From Adiantum capillus-veneris (Eukaryota; Streptophyta; Polypodiopsida; Polypodiales; Pteridaceae), in the NCBI GenBank assembly GCA_014529385.2, contig CM043966.1:93011087-93075086 (forward strand): DNA of 64,000 bases, written 5' to 3'. The notes beneath the pieces were generated by a model. That model ran no database searches. It was given only the letters and a program-made list of their open reading frames with translations, and was not told the origin of the DNA. The translations under genes were made by a program, and so were the position numbers. Of the stretch, positions 41,026-43,902 are shown in pieces. Numbering within the stretch: position 1 is the first letter of the stretch; every line of letters begins with the position of its first letter.

Positions 41026-41237
41026 TTGGGTCTTGTTGCCCACAAAGAGAGGAAACGGGAAAGCACACCTGGATGGAAACTGCCGGTAGCAGAGTCAATC
41101 TCGCCATCTTCAAGAGGCTCTAGGGGAGAACGCTGCAGAATAGGTTGGGCTGCAGGGGCAGGCTGCAGTTGACCATTGGCTTCGTCGAAGTCAGGCAAGT
41201 CGTCGTCGTACTCCCAAAGAGGCTCCAAGGACTCCAT
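97..41237 (-). CDS. PHAX: PHAX-like RNA-export adaptor, five exons with a 39.8-kb intron
   Basis: Joined exons are 41237-41069, 40899-40755, 40662-40557, 734-591 and 501-97: 969 bases, 322 residues plus stop, all phases compatible and all four introns GT-AG. The family (RNA_GG_bind domain) bridges cap-binding complex, capped snRNA and the export receptor CRM1 in animals; the plant role is less certain. Seen here: an acidic N-terminus ([12 protein letters not shown]), a lysine-rich nuclear-localisation-like stretch in exon 2, then the RNA-binding domain ([22 protein letters not shown]) split between exons 3 and 4, and a C-terminal tail with KQKRK and GKRRRTG. The start ATG sits in a good plant context (GGCCATGGAG). 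An upstream in-frame TTG was not chosen. The C-terminus RIPIEYNDL is followed directly by TAG. Family membership is firm; the joining of the two gene halves is inferred from phase and domain continuity. Confidence 0.85.
591..734 (-). CDS. PHAX: PHAX-like exon 4, core of RNA-binding domain
   Basis: The acceptor is TTTGCAG before 734 and the donor is GTAAAT after 591. The exon is phase 0 on both sides and encodes 48 residues. It contains the family signature [18 protein letters not shown] followed by LWNILK, the part that in the family recognises capped RNA. The 89-base intron to exon 5 is 590-502. Confidence 0.9.
799..1174 (+). repeat. Probable copia LTR remnant (element T)
   Basis: The segment starts TGTTGC, has a TATA-like GGTATAAAGG near 1021 and a pyrimidine-rich leader, and ends directly before a TGGTATTAGAGC primer site. 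The left boundary is inferred only from the TG start. Confidence 0.5.
1175..1186 (+). promoter_or_regulatory. Primer-binding site of element T
   Basis: TGGTATTAGAGC differs by one base from the usual copia site TGGTATCAGAGC, which is complementary to initiator methionine tRNA. Confidence 0.6.
1187..1529 (+). pseudogene. Element T internal remnant, gag-like
   Basis: About 340 bases downstream of the primer site read in short open stretches, for example [15 protein letters not shown] in one frame, but there is no intact gag. The remnant ends where Ty3 RNase H sequence (element M2) begins near 1530. Assignment to copia rests on the primer site only. Confidence 0.35.
1530..1555 (-). pseudogene. 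Ty3 RNase H remnant M2, part 2
   Basis: Read on the minus strand, these 26 bases give LLSQFHF and continue the reading frame of RWAT at 32074-32085. Together they match the RNase H tail motif seen in H ([13 protein letters not shown]). This short piece is the far side of the target into which element AG inserted. Confidence 0.7.
1556..2716 (-). repeat. 3' LTR of element AG
   Basis: On the minus strand the LTR starts TGTCACGTGCAC and ends in CACC...TTACA. It is 1,161 bases long. Related LTRs occur at 24558, 29012, 31031 and 34236. A G-box (CACGTG) sits at the terminus. Confidence 0.9.
2717..3482 (-). pseudogene. Element AG 3' region: PPT and integrase-like remnant
   Basis: On the minus strand the polypurine tract GAAAAGGAGGGGA (2717-2730) abuts the 3' LTR. 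The region upstream encodes degenerate peptides shared with copy F: KHRHFHC, then ERFGT and SLCSS, and farther up [18 protein letters not shown] and [11 protein letters not shown]. The last resembles the segment just before the Ty3 integrase zinc domain. I do not recognise the most 3' part. The region is split at 3482 by element H with duplication GATTG. Confidence 0.6.
3483..4964 (-). repeat. 3' LTR of element H
   Basis: The LTR is about 1,482 bases; its plus-strand left end is TGAAACCGG and right end GCTGGTGAC(G). The first ~750 bases from the left resemble the partner LTR at 9583. The remainder is closer to the LTR of element I at 11579. A conserved GGGGC/GAAATACC motif lies near 3670-3700. 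Confidence 0.9.
4965..4978 (-). promoter_or_regulatory. Polypurine tract of element H
   Basis: Minus-strand AAGAGGGGGGTA lies directly before the 3' LTR, where second-strand synthesis is primed. The same tract occurs at 13053-13066 in element I. Confidence 0.75.
4979..5536. other. 3' untranslated region of element H
   Basis: About 560 bases lie between the pol stop and the polypurine tract. Short open frames occur on both strands but are repeated identically in element I and show no known domain. Repeats of a GTCGTACATG/TGTACGACAC kind occur around 5005-5070. Confidence 0.6.
5537..5731 (-). pseudogene. Element H chromodomain-like integrase tail
   Basis: This encodes 64 residues with the pattern [20 protein letters not shown], as in the chromodomain that ends integrase of chromoviruses and targets insertion to marked chromatin. 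It is in a different frame from the integrase above, so a frameshift lies in the short overlap at 5689-5731. Confidence 0.75.
5689..6849 (-). pseudogene. Element H integrase
   Basis: This 386-residue reading frame has a zinc-binding half (CVICQKVKF), a core ending in SDRDPRMTS and [12 protein letters not shown], then the GPFQV and [13 protein letters not shown] pattern typical of Ty3 integrase C-termini. The expected sequence between the zinc domain and the first catalytic aspartate is altered (LLWILSLIF), and a short deletion near 6495 relative to element I removes part of the core. Integrase would join the DNA copy to the genome; this copy is probably inactive. Confidence 0.85.
6752..7696 (-). 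pseudogene. Element H reverse transcriptase tail and RNase H
   Basis: The part at 7696-7505 holds the end of reverse transcriptase ([26 protein letters not shown]). The part at 7399-6752 holds RNase H ([45 protein letters not shown]). The catalytic YxDD region is missing. A stop or frameshift separates the two at about 7400-7505. Confidence 0.85.
7567..8259 (-). pseudogene. Element H zinc knuckle and protease start
   Basis: A lysine-rich stretch leads to a CX2CX4HX4C knuckle ([14 protein letters not shown]), then GLVPD and the protease start LIFFDLGV, where the deletion junction falls and reading runs into reverse transcriptase. The protease aspartate is followed by L-G rather than the usual S/T-G, as also in element N. 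Confidence 0.8.
8193..9542 (-). pseudogene. Element H gag
   Basis: Two open pieces in one frame (9542-9348 and 9251-8193) are separated by a TAG at 9350-9348 and a TAA near 9300. The N-terminal half is rich in Q, P, G and M. The C-terminal half is a Retrotrans_gag-type domain with [19 protein letters not shown] and CCGLP. Gag forms the particle that packages the element RNA. A frameshift near 8200-8259 separates it from the zinc knuckle. Confidence 0.85.
9565..9582 (-). promoter_or_regulatory. Primer-binding site of element H
   Basis: Directly inside the 5' LTR the minus strand reads TGGTTCCATCGACGGG. TGG pairs with a tRNA CCA end, but this is not the initiator-methionine site used by the other elements here. 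Which tRNA it matches is not settled. Confidence 0.6.
9583..11059 (-). repeat. 5' LTR of element H
   Basis: The LTR is 1,477 bases, with plus-strand ends TGAAACCGG and CTGGTGACA. It is followed by GATTG, matching the duplication at 3478-3482. In its right two thirds it is visibly more diverged from the partner LTR than that partner is from element I. Confidence 0.9.
11065..11578 (-). pseudogene. Element AG protease domain
   Basis: The coding part 11572-11219 has the start [17 protein letters not shown], then [18 protein letters not shown] and NPLIDWADD: an aspartic-protease fold with the flap and the LGxxW(F) end typical of Ty3. The usual D-S/T-G active site is D-S-D here. In copy F it is D-P-S, so the glycine is absent from both copies. 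Bases 11218-11065 continue the linker toward the integrase-like region and stop at the H insertion. Confidence 0.8.
11579..13052 (-). repeat. 3' LTR of element I
   Basis: The LTR is 1,474 bases; the plus-strand left end is TGAAACCGG and the right end GCTGGTGATG, with the terminal bases mutated. The first several hundred bases differ clearly from both H LTRs. From about 12340 onward it nearly equals 4250-4964. Confidence 0.9.
13053..13624. other. 3' untranslated region and PPT of element I
   Basis: This is nearly base-for-base the same as 4965-5536, including the purine tract beside the LTR. No separate gene is supported. Confidence 0.65.
13625..14972 (-). pseudogene. Element I integrase and chromodomain-like tail
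   Basis: The zinc-binding half lies at 14972-14592 ([17 protein letters not shown]), the core and C-terminus at 14538-13777 ([27 protein letters not shown]), and the chromodomain-like end at 13819-13625 in another frame. An interruption near 14540-14590 breaks the core. The last two pieces match element H almost exactly. Confidence 0.85.
15207..16301 (-). pseudogene. Element I reverse transcriptase and RNase H
   Basis: This 364-residue frame has [48 protein letters not shown], the catalytic [13 protein letters not shown] (F-x-D-D box), LGHIVSKDG, then RNase H with [27 protein letters not shown] and DHQTLRYFL. It copies element RNA into DNA and degrades the template. The frame ends at a stop just after EKHM, where H continues RWANIL. 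It is the best-preserved Ty3 reverse transcriptase in the window. Confidence 0.9.
16332..16747 (-). pseudogene. Element I protease end and linker
   Basis: The linker ([13 protein letters not shown]) is in frame with reverse transcriptase but separated by a TAG at 16334-16332. Above it lie remnants of the protease C-terminus in other frames. The sequence is cut at 16747 by the copia LTR. Confidence 0.7.
16748..17501 (+). repeat. 5' LTR of element J
   Basis: It starts TGTTAAGTATGG and ends TTTCCTAACA. It contains a GC-rich stretch of repeated GGCCGGTGG-like words (about 16975-17060), a TATA-like CTATAAAAGG at about 17188 and a CT run at 17397-17412. Confidence 0.92.
17503..17515 (+). promoter_or_regulatory. 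Primer-binding site of element J
   Basis: TTGGTATCAGAGC is an exact plant copia primer site complementary to initiator methionine tRNA, one base inside the LTR. Confidence 0.95.
17575..18434 (+). pseudogene. Element J gag with zinc knuckle
   Basis: The ATG is 17575-17577. The gag domain shows [30 protein letters not shown]-like [17 protein letters not shown] and [14 protein letters not shown], typical of copia gag. A single frameshift before about 18216 moves the zinc knuckle [14 protein letters not shown] (18273 onward) to the pol frame. A TAA at 18435-18437 then interrupts the join to protease. Confidence 0.9.
18438..21455 (+). pseudogene. Element J pol: protease, integrase, reverse transcriptase, RNase H
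   Basis: All pieces lie in one frame. Protease has the intact VDSGASFH motif. Integrase shows WHYRLGHMS, a CEDC pair, [14 protein letters not shown] and NGISERMNR. Reverse transcriptase has KNKWVYKLK-like [29 protein letters not shown] and the catalytic LYVDDMLIA. RNase H has [24 protein letters not shown] and the C-terminal ADMFTK. Stops are TGA 20400-20402 and TAG 21090-21092 and 21105-21107. The domains resemble the Tork/Tnt1-like group. Four point stops in an otherwise full-length element suggest recent inactivation. Confidence 0.92.
21503..21515 (+). promoter_or_regulatory. Polypurine tract of element J
   Basis: CCAAGTGGGAGAT lies directly before the 3' LTR and is the classic copia plus-strand primer. 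Confidence 0.9.
21516..22281 (+). repeat. 3' LTR of element J
   Basis: It starts TGTTAAGTATGG and ends TTTCCCAACA and is highly similar to 16748-17501, differing by scattered substitutions and small indels, which indicates a fairly young insertion. Confidence 0.92.
22282..24088 (+). pseudogene. Element K: Ty3 RNase H, integrase and chromodomain-like end
   Basis: The 5' part is missing; sequence starts inside RNase H ([28 protein letters not shown]). The integrase zinc domain ([14 protein letters not shown], frame-shifted at about 22900), core ([19 protein letters not shown]) and C-terminus follow, ending in a chromodomain-like [19 protein letters not shown] near 23950-24050. Stops occur at about 23088 and 23199 and several frameshifts follow. 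It belongs to the same broad group as H and I but is a different family on the opposite strand. Confidence 0.8.
24558..25719 (+). repeat. Solo LTR D of the AG/F family
   Basis: It is 1,162 bases, starting TGTCACGTGACA and ending CTGCACCTAACA, flanked by TTTTA at 24553-24557 and 25720-25724. No primer site follows it. A perfect target duplication around a lone LTR is the mark of LTR-LTR recombination after insertion. Confidence 0.9.
25738..25784 (+). promoter_or_regulatory. Heat-shock-element-like array
   Basis: Alternating TTC and GAA units with two-base spacers: TTCTAGAAGATTCTAGAA (25744-25761) gives four perfect units, with further TTC/GAA units on both sides. This is the canonical binding pattern of heat-shock factors. 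It lies about 230 bases upstream of a TATA box. Confidence 0.65.
25796..25935 (+). repeat. Tandem 43-base repeats with ACTTGTC words
   Basis: Two near-identical units (ACTTGTCAAAAAGCTTTCAA followed by AGGA and GACAAGTGTGTGGA) plus partial copies, with GACAAG/CTTGTC in both orientations. They lie between the heat-shock-like array and the TATA box and look like an LTR enhancer. Confidence 0.6.
25989..25998 (+). promoter_or_regulatory. TATA box of element K LTR
   Basis: CTATAAATAA is followed by a pyrimidine-rich start region and is the likely start of element transcripts. Confidence 0.6.
26155..26196 (+). other. Hairpin in K LTR leader
   Basis: AGGGTAACA (26155-26163) and TGTTACCCT (26188-26196) are perfect 9-base inverted repeats around a 24-base loop, about 160 bases downstream of the TATA box. 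A role in RNA structure is inferred only. Confidence 0.45.
26390..27299 (+). pseudogene. Element F gag
   Basis: 26400-26690 encodes a highly charged E-R-A-rich helix built from repeats of [10 protein letters not shown] type, broken by a frameshift. 26684-26950 and 27000-27299 carry the gag core ([23 protein letters not shown]-like sequence, [20 protein letters not shown]). A frameshift near 26940 breaks it. The AG copy at 29803-30229 matches closely. Confidence 0.8.
27372..28155 (+). pseudogene. Element F zinc knuckle and protease
   Basis: Knuckle [14 protein letters not shown] lies near 27560-27600, in a frame ending at 27731. The protease (27697-28155) is in another frame: [39 protein letters not shown], ending in TAG. 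The active-site triad is D-P-S instead of D-S/T-G. A catalytic aspartate remains but the conserved glycine does not. Confidence 0.8.
28174..29000 (+). pseudogene. Element F integrase-like remnant and 3' region
   Basis: 28174-28533 contains acidic repeats ([20 protein letters not shown]), ALESRSKEP, then [16 protein letters not shown] and ILYDEHN, resembling the stretch before a Ty3 integrase zinc domain. 28543-29000 contains [13 protein letters not shown] and [10 protein letters not shown]. The same segments appear in AG. Protease joins directly to this region, so reverse transcriptase and RNase H are deleted in the family. Confidence 0.6.
29001..29011 (+). promoter_or_regulatory. Polypurine tract of element F
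   Basis: AAAGGAGGGGA lies directly before the 3' LTR. The equivalent tract of AG is at 2717-2730. Confidence 0.85.
29012..29802 (+). repeat. 3' LTR of element F
   Basis: It starts TGTCACGTGCAC and ends CTACACCTTACA. It is 791 bases, shorter than its relatives by an internal deletion. TATA-like GGATATATATAAG lies at about 29309. Confidence 0.88.
29803..31017 (-). pseudogene. Element AG leader and gag
   Basis: The minus strand begins just inside the primer site with a ~500-base leader. A charged E-R-A-rich region (30440-30230) and the gag core (30229-29803) follow: [50 protein letters not shown]. The gag is cut at 29803 by element F. It is related to Retrotrans_gag proteins of Ty3 elements. 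Confidence 0.8.
31018..31030 (-). promoter_or_regulatory. Primer-binding site of element AG
   Basis: Minus-strand TTGGTATCAGAGC directly follows the LTR and is an exact initiator-methionine tRNA site. It fixes the LTR at 31031 as the 5' one. Confidence 0.95.
31031..32073 (-). repeat. 5' LTR of element AG
   Basis: It is 1,043 bases, minus-strand start TGTCACGTGCAC and end GTTGCACCTTACA. The outer flank AGGGT (32074-32078) equals that of the 3' LTR at 1551-1555. Confidence 0.9.
32074..32400 (-). pseudogene. Ty3 RNase H remnant M2, part 1
   Basis: The minus strand encodes [46 protein letters not shown] and [12 protein letters not shown], then RWAT, which continues at 1555. It is closely related to the RNase H of element M but a separate copy. 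Sequence similarity fades at about 32400. Confidence 0.8.
32401..32850. other. Unassigned stretch
   Basis: It starts with short direct repeats of ACTGCAC(G/A)AA at 32403-32460. Nothing else is recognised. Confidence 0.4.
32925..32966 (-). repeat. Inverted fragment of the shared LTR motif
   Basis: On the minus strand it reads AAAGAAATACCGAAAGGGGC followed by GCCAGTCTTTGGGGCCAA, matching the U5-like region of LTRs at 36660 and 39350. It is isolated from any recognisable LTR. Confidence 0.6.
33000..34095 (+). pseudogene. Element N gag, zinc knuckle and protease
   Basis: 33000-33345 is a broken gag with [25 protein letters not shown] and [10 protein letters not shown], with frameshifts and a stop at 33313-33315. 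33346-34095 reads on through the knuckle [14 protein letters not shown], where the conserved histidine is tyrosine, then GLVPDIYG and protease [29 protein letters not shown]. The active site is D-L-G. The reading frame stops right after the protease. Confidence 0.8.
34236..35376 (-). repeat. Solo LTR C of the AG/F family
   Basis: It is 1,141 bases, minus-strand start TGTCACGTGACA and end CGCTGCACCTTACA. Both sides carry ATACT (34231-34235 and 35377-35381), a perfect target duplication. It lies within element N. Confidence 0.93.
35449..35660 (+). repeat. Four tandem repeats of about 54 bases
   Basis: Units start at 35449, 35503, 35557 and 35609 (ACCTNGGAACGACGCAGGCC then GATGCCTGGAGAGCGTTT). 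The last is more diverged. They lie in the non-coding part of element N between protease and 3' LTR. Confidence 0.8.
36176..36189 (+). promoter_or_regulatory. Polypurine tract of element N
   Basis: CAAGAAGGGGGGA lies directly before TGTCACAAACTG of the 3' LTR. Confidence 0.8.
36190..36815 (+). repeat. 3' LTR of element N
   Basis: It is 626 bases, start TGTCACAAACTG and end CTTGTGACA. Two GACGTGGCAATTGTAC repeats lie at about 36390 and 36434, a TATA-like TTTAAATATG at 36556, and the shared motif AAAGAAATACCGAAAGGGGC at 36647-36666 followed by GGGCCAA. Confidence 0.8.
36816..37249 (-). pseudogene. Element M RNase H end and integrase zinc domain
   Basis: Contains FHFQ-like [20 protein letters not shown], then SIRDGYLMK and the zinc-binding pair [13 protein letters not shown]. 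Sequence stops at the right end of element N. Confidence 0.8.
37250..38305 (-). pseudogene. Element M reverse transcriptase and RNase H
   Basis: Pieces contain [42 protein letters not shown], the catalytic [11 protein letters not shown], then [16 protein letters not shown] and RNase H fragments in several frames. An F-x-D-D box as in element I shows they are related lineages. Frameshifts at about 38160 and 37790 and a deletion in RNase H make it inactive. Confidence 0.85.
38500..39165 (-). pseudogene. Element M zinc knuckle and protease
   Basis: The knuckle [14 protein letters not shown] is intact. The protease reads [11 protein letters not shown] with one residue missing before the glycine, then [15 protein letters not shown]. 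Several stops are present. [13 protein letters not shown] (38440-38380) links to reverse transcriptase. Confidence 0.75.
39166..39710 (+). repeat. LTR fragment O with duplicated U5-like segment
   Basis: It resembles the second half of the element N LTR (GATGTGGCGCTTGTACAG). The shared motif appears twice, at about 39350 and 39520, each followed by GG(G)CCA and GGAACT(T/C)CGCC. The left end is inside gag of M. The right end is uncertain. Confidence 0.55.
39711..40556. other. Non-repetitive part of PHAX intron 3
   Basis: I see no retroelement coding or LTR boundary in about 850 bases next to exon 3. It is probably ancestral intron. Confidence 0.4.
40557..40662 (-). CDS. PHAX: PHAX-like exon 3, first half of RNA-binding domain
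   Basis: The acceptor is TTAAGCAG before 40662 and the donor is GTACAG after 40557. The exon encodes 35 residues including LKEPKHYL and AAVERLG and ends in phase 0 at DLVNE. This is the front half of the PHAX RNA-binding domain; the back half is found 39.8 kb away in exon 4. Confidence 0.85.
40755..40899 (-). CDS. PHAX: PHAX-like exon 2, lysine-rich
   Basis: The acceptor is TTTGCTCAG before 40899 and the donor is GTATGC after 40755. Read in phase 1, the exon gives a short hydrophobic start and then a strongly basic stretch rich in KR, KK and SK pairs, a likely nuclear-localisation signal. Other frames give arginine-rich peptides but do not join in phase. The alternative donor two bases upstream would break the frame into exon 3. 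Confidence 0.8.
40964..41021. repeat. CT/GA microsatellite in PHAX intron 1
   Basis: About 29 uninterrupted CT units on the plus strand, which is GA on the gene's sense strand. Confidence 0.98.
41069..41237 (-). CDS. PHAX: PHAX-like exon 1
   Basis: This first coding exon runs from ATG 41237-41235 to a donor GTGTGC directly after 41069 and ends in phase 1. It encodes an acidic, proline-containing N-terminus with the motifs DDDLPDFDE and EPLEDGEID. The 169-base intron that follows (41068-40900) contains a 58-base CT/GA dinucleotide run. Confidence 0.8.
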
Positions 41238-42323
41238 GGCCACAGCACCACGCGCCAAAACGAAGCTGAAGTTAATTTCAAATTACCAACACACAATGAC
41301 GAACAGAGTAAGCCCAGAACACAAAAAGCATGCGAATATTTAAAATGGCCTGCTTTTTACATTACTGAAAAACAGAGACACCTAGTCATGCTTGGTTTGG
41401 AAATTTGTATTTTATGTAAGAATGACAAGATTATGGACCTTGTGTATCAAGGATGAGGGGGCGGGTTCGTAGGGGTGGCTGCCCTGATAGCCGATGTAAT
41501 TATGGTCCTGGATATTGTCATGGCTTAACATGAGCTTGGCAAGACCTTGTAATTTTTTGGGCTGTTCAATATAATTCACTCACAATTGTGAGTTTTTCTA
41601 TTAAAAAATATTTATTTTTTATAAAGAATGAGCATTTCTTTGCATATAATTTTCAAGGTGTAATAAAATAAGACGTATTCCAAGATCAGCCTAAAAAGTT
41701 TTCACAACAACACCTGCTAAACCCTGCTATGCTCATTTTTATATGATGCACTAGTCCATTACATGCATCAAGGTGGTGCACTTACCTGATGAGTTATGTG
41801 TTTGCTTGAACATGTTTGTAACATGAAAATCTCACCTTGGAGGAGCTACAAAAAAAAGAAAAGCAAACCGTATGTTAAACTTTTCATACTATGGAAGTTT
41901 TGCAAAAATATCGAACCTTATAGTGCAGAAACTAAGTGAGTGCCATACAAAAGCTTTTACAGAGTCCGCATACATAGTATGTGTTGGTCTCTCAGGTGCA
42001 AGGAAAAGCAAGAAGAAGAGGGAGTTTTAGGTTTGGCTTTTAGACGTTGTATTTAGAGCTATAGTTGGCTTTAGTGCACGCATGCAATGTCCATGTGGCT
42101 TATTTAGGTGAAGTTTTATAAAAAATGGTGATTTATGGAAATTTTTGGCTAGCCTCACAATATTTGACTACTAAATTCTACTTATCATGATCATTAATTA
42201 ATCTCGTCACAGTTCTTGAGACACACACTTTTAAGTGTTTCCTTATGGAGTTTTTGGTCGCATAAAAAGATCTAAAAATTCCAAAACTATCATAAACATC
42301 ATATAAGATATAGTACGGCCGGC

Positions 42324-42325
<2 letters not shown>
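41238..42325. other. Upstream region of the PHAX-like gene
   Basis: This should hold the promoter and 5' leader (minus strand). No clear TATA box or other gene is seen. An A/T-rich stretch at 41570-41630 follows a LINE-tail-like CTTGTAATTTTTTGGGCTG, too weak to call. Confidence 0.35.

Positions 42326-42354
<29 letters not shown>
42326..42354. repeat. CT microsatellite
   Basis: About 14 CT units directly after a GGCCGGCC palindrome. Confidence 0.95.
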
Positions 42355-42357
<3 letters not shown>

Positions 42358-43084
42358 TGCACAGGGGCTTCTCTCAATTTTGGAGTTTAGCCTTCATGTC
42401 ACAGATTTCGACACCTGTAAAGGGTTCCCCCTTCCACCATATTATGTTAGTTTAAATGTGAAAGCAACCTAGTTTGTCCTACTCAAAGCTTTTTTCTTGG
42501 CTTTTCTTAAGAGAACGAGTAGGTATAAACCCGTTTCCTTTTAATGGGAATCACTAGGAGATTCTCATTAAAAGAAATATGTTCAAGTGAGCAAAGTCAA
42601 GGAGAAGGAGAGCTCGAGCCAAGTAGTGGGTAAGGGGCGTGTCCCAGGCGGTGTTTTCTAGGGGAGGTTGCAAGGACACGTGGCTGGCATAGGTGGGAGG
42701 AGGTCGAGCTGGGACAATGGCAACAGGTGGCAAGGTTGTGTGTCGACAACCTAAGTACGAGCACCAAAATCCTCTTTTTCTTATATGAATGGTCTTGCCC
42801 AAACGGCACAAACGTCTTCTGGACCAAATGGCTCAGGTCACAGTATCCTCTGTGACTGTGAGCTCGTGATCTTGATTTTGAGCTACCGCATGTGGCGAAA
42901 TATAGGATTTTAACTAGTCTTGAGAGAAAATGGAATGGGATCTGCAGAGATTCCATTAAATGGTTGAGATTGGAGTCAGTAGCACGTAGTAGTAGTTCTT
43001 GGGAATAAAGGTAACTATCTCAACAAAATTTAAGAATGCTAGCTTGGAGAAGGATATGGATTTCTTGCACTTTGCACTTCACAC

Positions 43085-43087
<3 letters not shown>
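42355..43087. other. Unassigned intergenic stretch
   Basis: Only short open frames with no domain are present. Confidence 0.4.
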
Positions 43088-43136
<49 letters not shown>

Positions 43137-43155
43137 TGTGTGTGTGTGTGTGTGT
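43088..43155. repeat. Compound GA-GT microsatellite
   Basis: About 23 GA units run directly into about 11 GT units. Confidence 0.97.
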
Positions 43156-43412
43156 GGGAGAGTATATCCTGCAAGCAGATCCCCCTCCTTACTTGGGTCG
43201 ACCCCCTCTTCTAGCTCTAGATGAAAGCTCATTGGCCTTTCCAAGCCTAGCCAATCACAAGCTCGGTGCATATCAAGCAACAAGGGTAGCCCTGGGACAA
43301 GTGTCCCCCTTGTTAGGTTTAATGGCCATGTGGTCGACCGCTTATCACTAACCGCTACTAACCCTAAGTGTACAACTATACACTTGTGTGAGCCACTAAC
43401 ACTAAGTATAAT

Positions 43413-43597
43413 TGTTGGAATTAGGGTTGCAAAGAAACGCACACAGCTCAAGGCACACAATAGAGAGTGTGTTACTTAGTATGCAATGGAAAGATAGATA
43501 GCCCTAGAGTGATGGGCGTATATACAATGTTTGGGGGGGGAAAACCTCCTAAAGAGGGAAAAAATGCCCCAGCGTCACTACCACATGTATATGGTAA
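43413..43597 (-). repeat. Second tandem LTR copy of element P
   Basis: It is 185 bases, a shorter and slightly diverged copy of 43599-43827, placed directly beyond it in the same orientation. Confidence 0.8.
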
Positions 43598-43598
43598 T

Positions 43599-43827
43599 TG
43601 TTTGGAATTAGGGTTGCAGAGAAACGCACACAGCTTGGAGAAGACGAAGGAAGCTCAAGGAACACAATAGAGAGTGTGTTACTTAGTATGTAATGGAAAG
43701 ATAGATAGCCCTAGAGTGATGGGCATATATCCAATGCTCGGGGGGAAAAAACATCCTAAAGAGGAAAAAAATGCCCCGGCGGTCCTAGTGTGTTCACACA
43801 CATCACTACCACATGTATATGGTAACA
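43599..43827 (-). repeat. 3' LTR of element P
   Basis: It is 229 bases, minus-strand start TGTTACCATATACATG and end AATTCCAAACA, directly behind purine tract CCAGGGGGGATT (43828-43839). Confidence 0.85.
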
Positions 43828-43902
43828 AATCCCCCCTGGAGTGATGCGGTGAACGAGAGCTGGCACATGAGTAAAGGGAAGTTCCATGCCCTGAGGACAT
43901 GA

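Noticed and set aside
40956-41068. Extension of PHAX exon 1 into an ER-repeat protein
   Set aside because: The ER run is the translated GA microsatellite of intron 1. The GTGTGC donor at 41068 and the in-phase exon 2 explain the locus better.
41456-41650. LINE 3' tail upstream of PHAX
   Set aside because: Only a short CTTGTAATTTTTTGGGCTG-type end and A/T-rich DNA are present, with no coding sequence and no clear poly(A) tail or duplication.
43020-43460. 146-residue minus-strand ORF
   Set aside because: It reads through the GA-GT microsatellite and gives HTHT and SLSL runs, with no domain.
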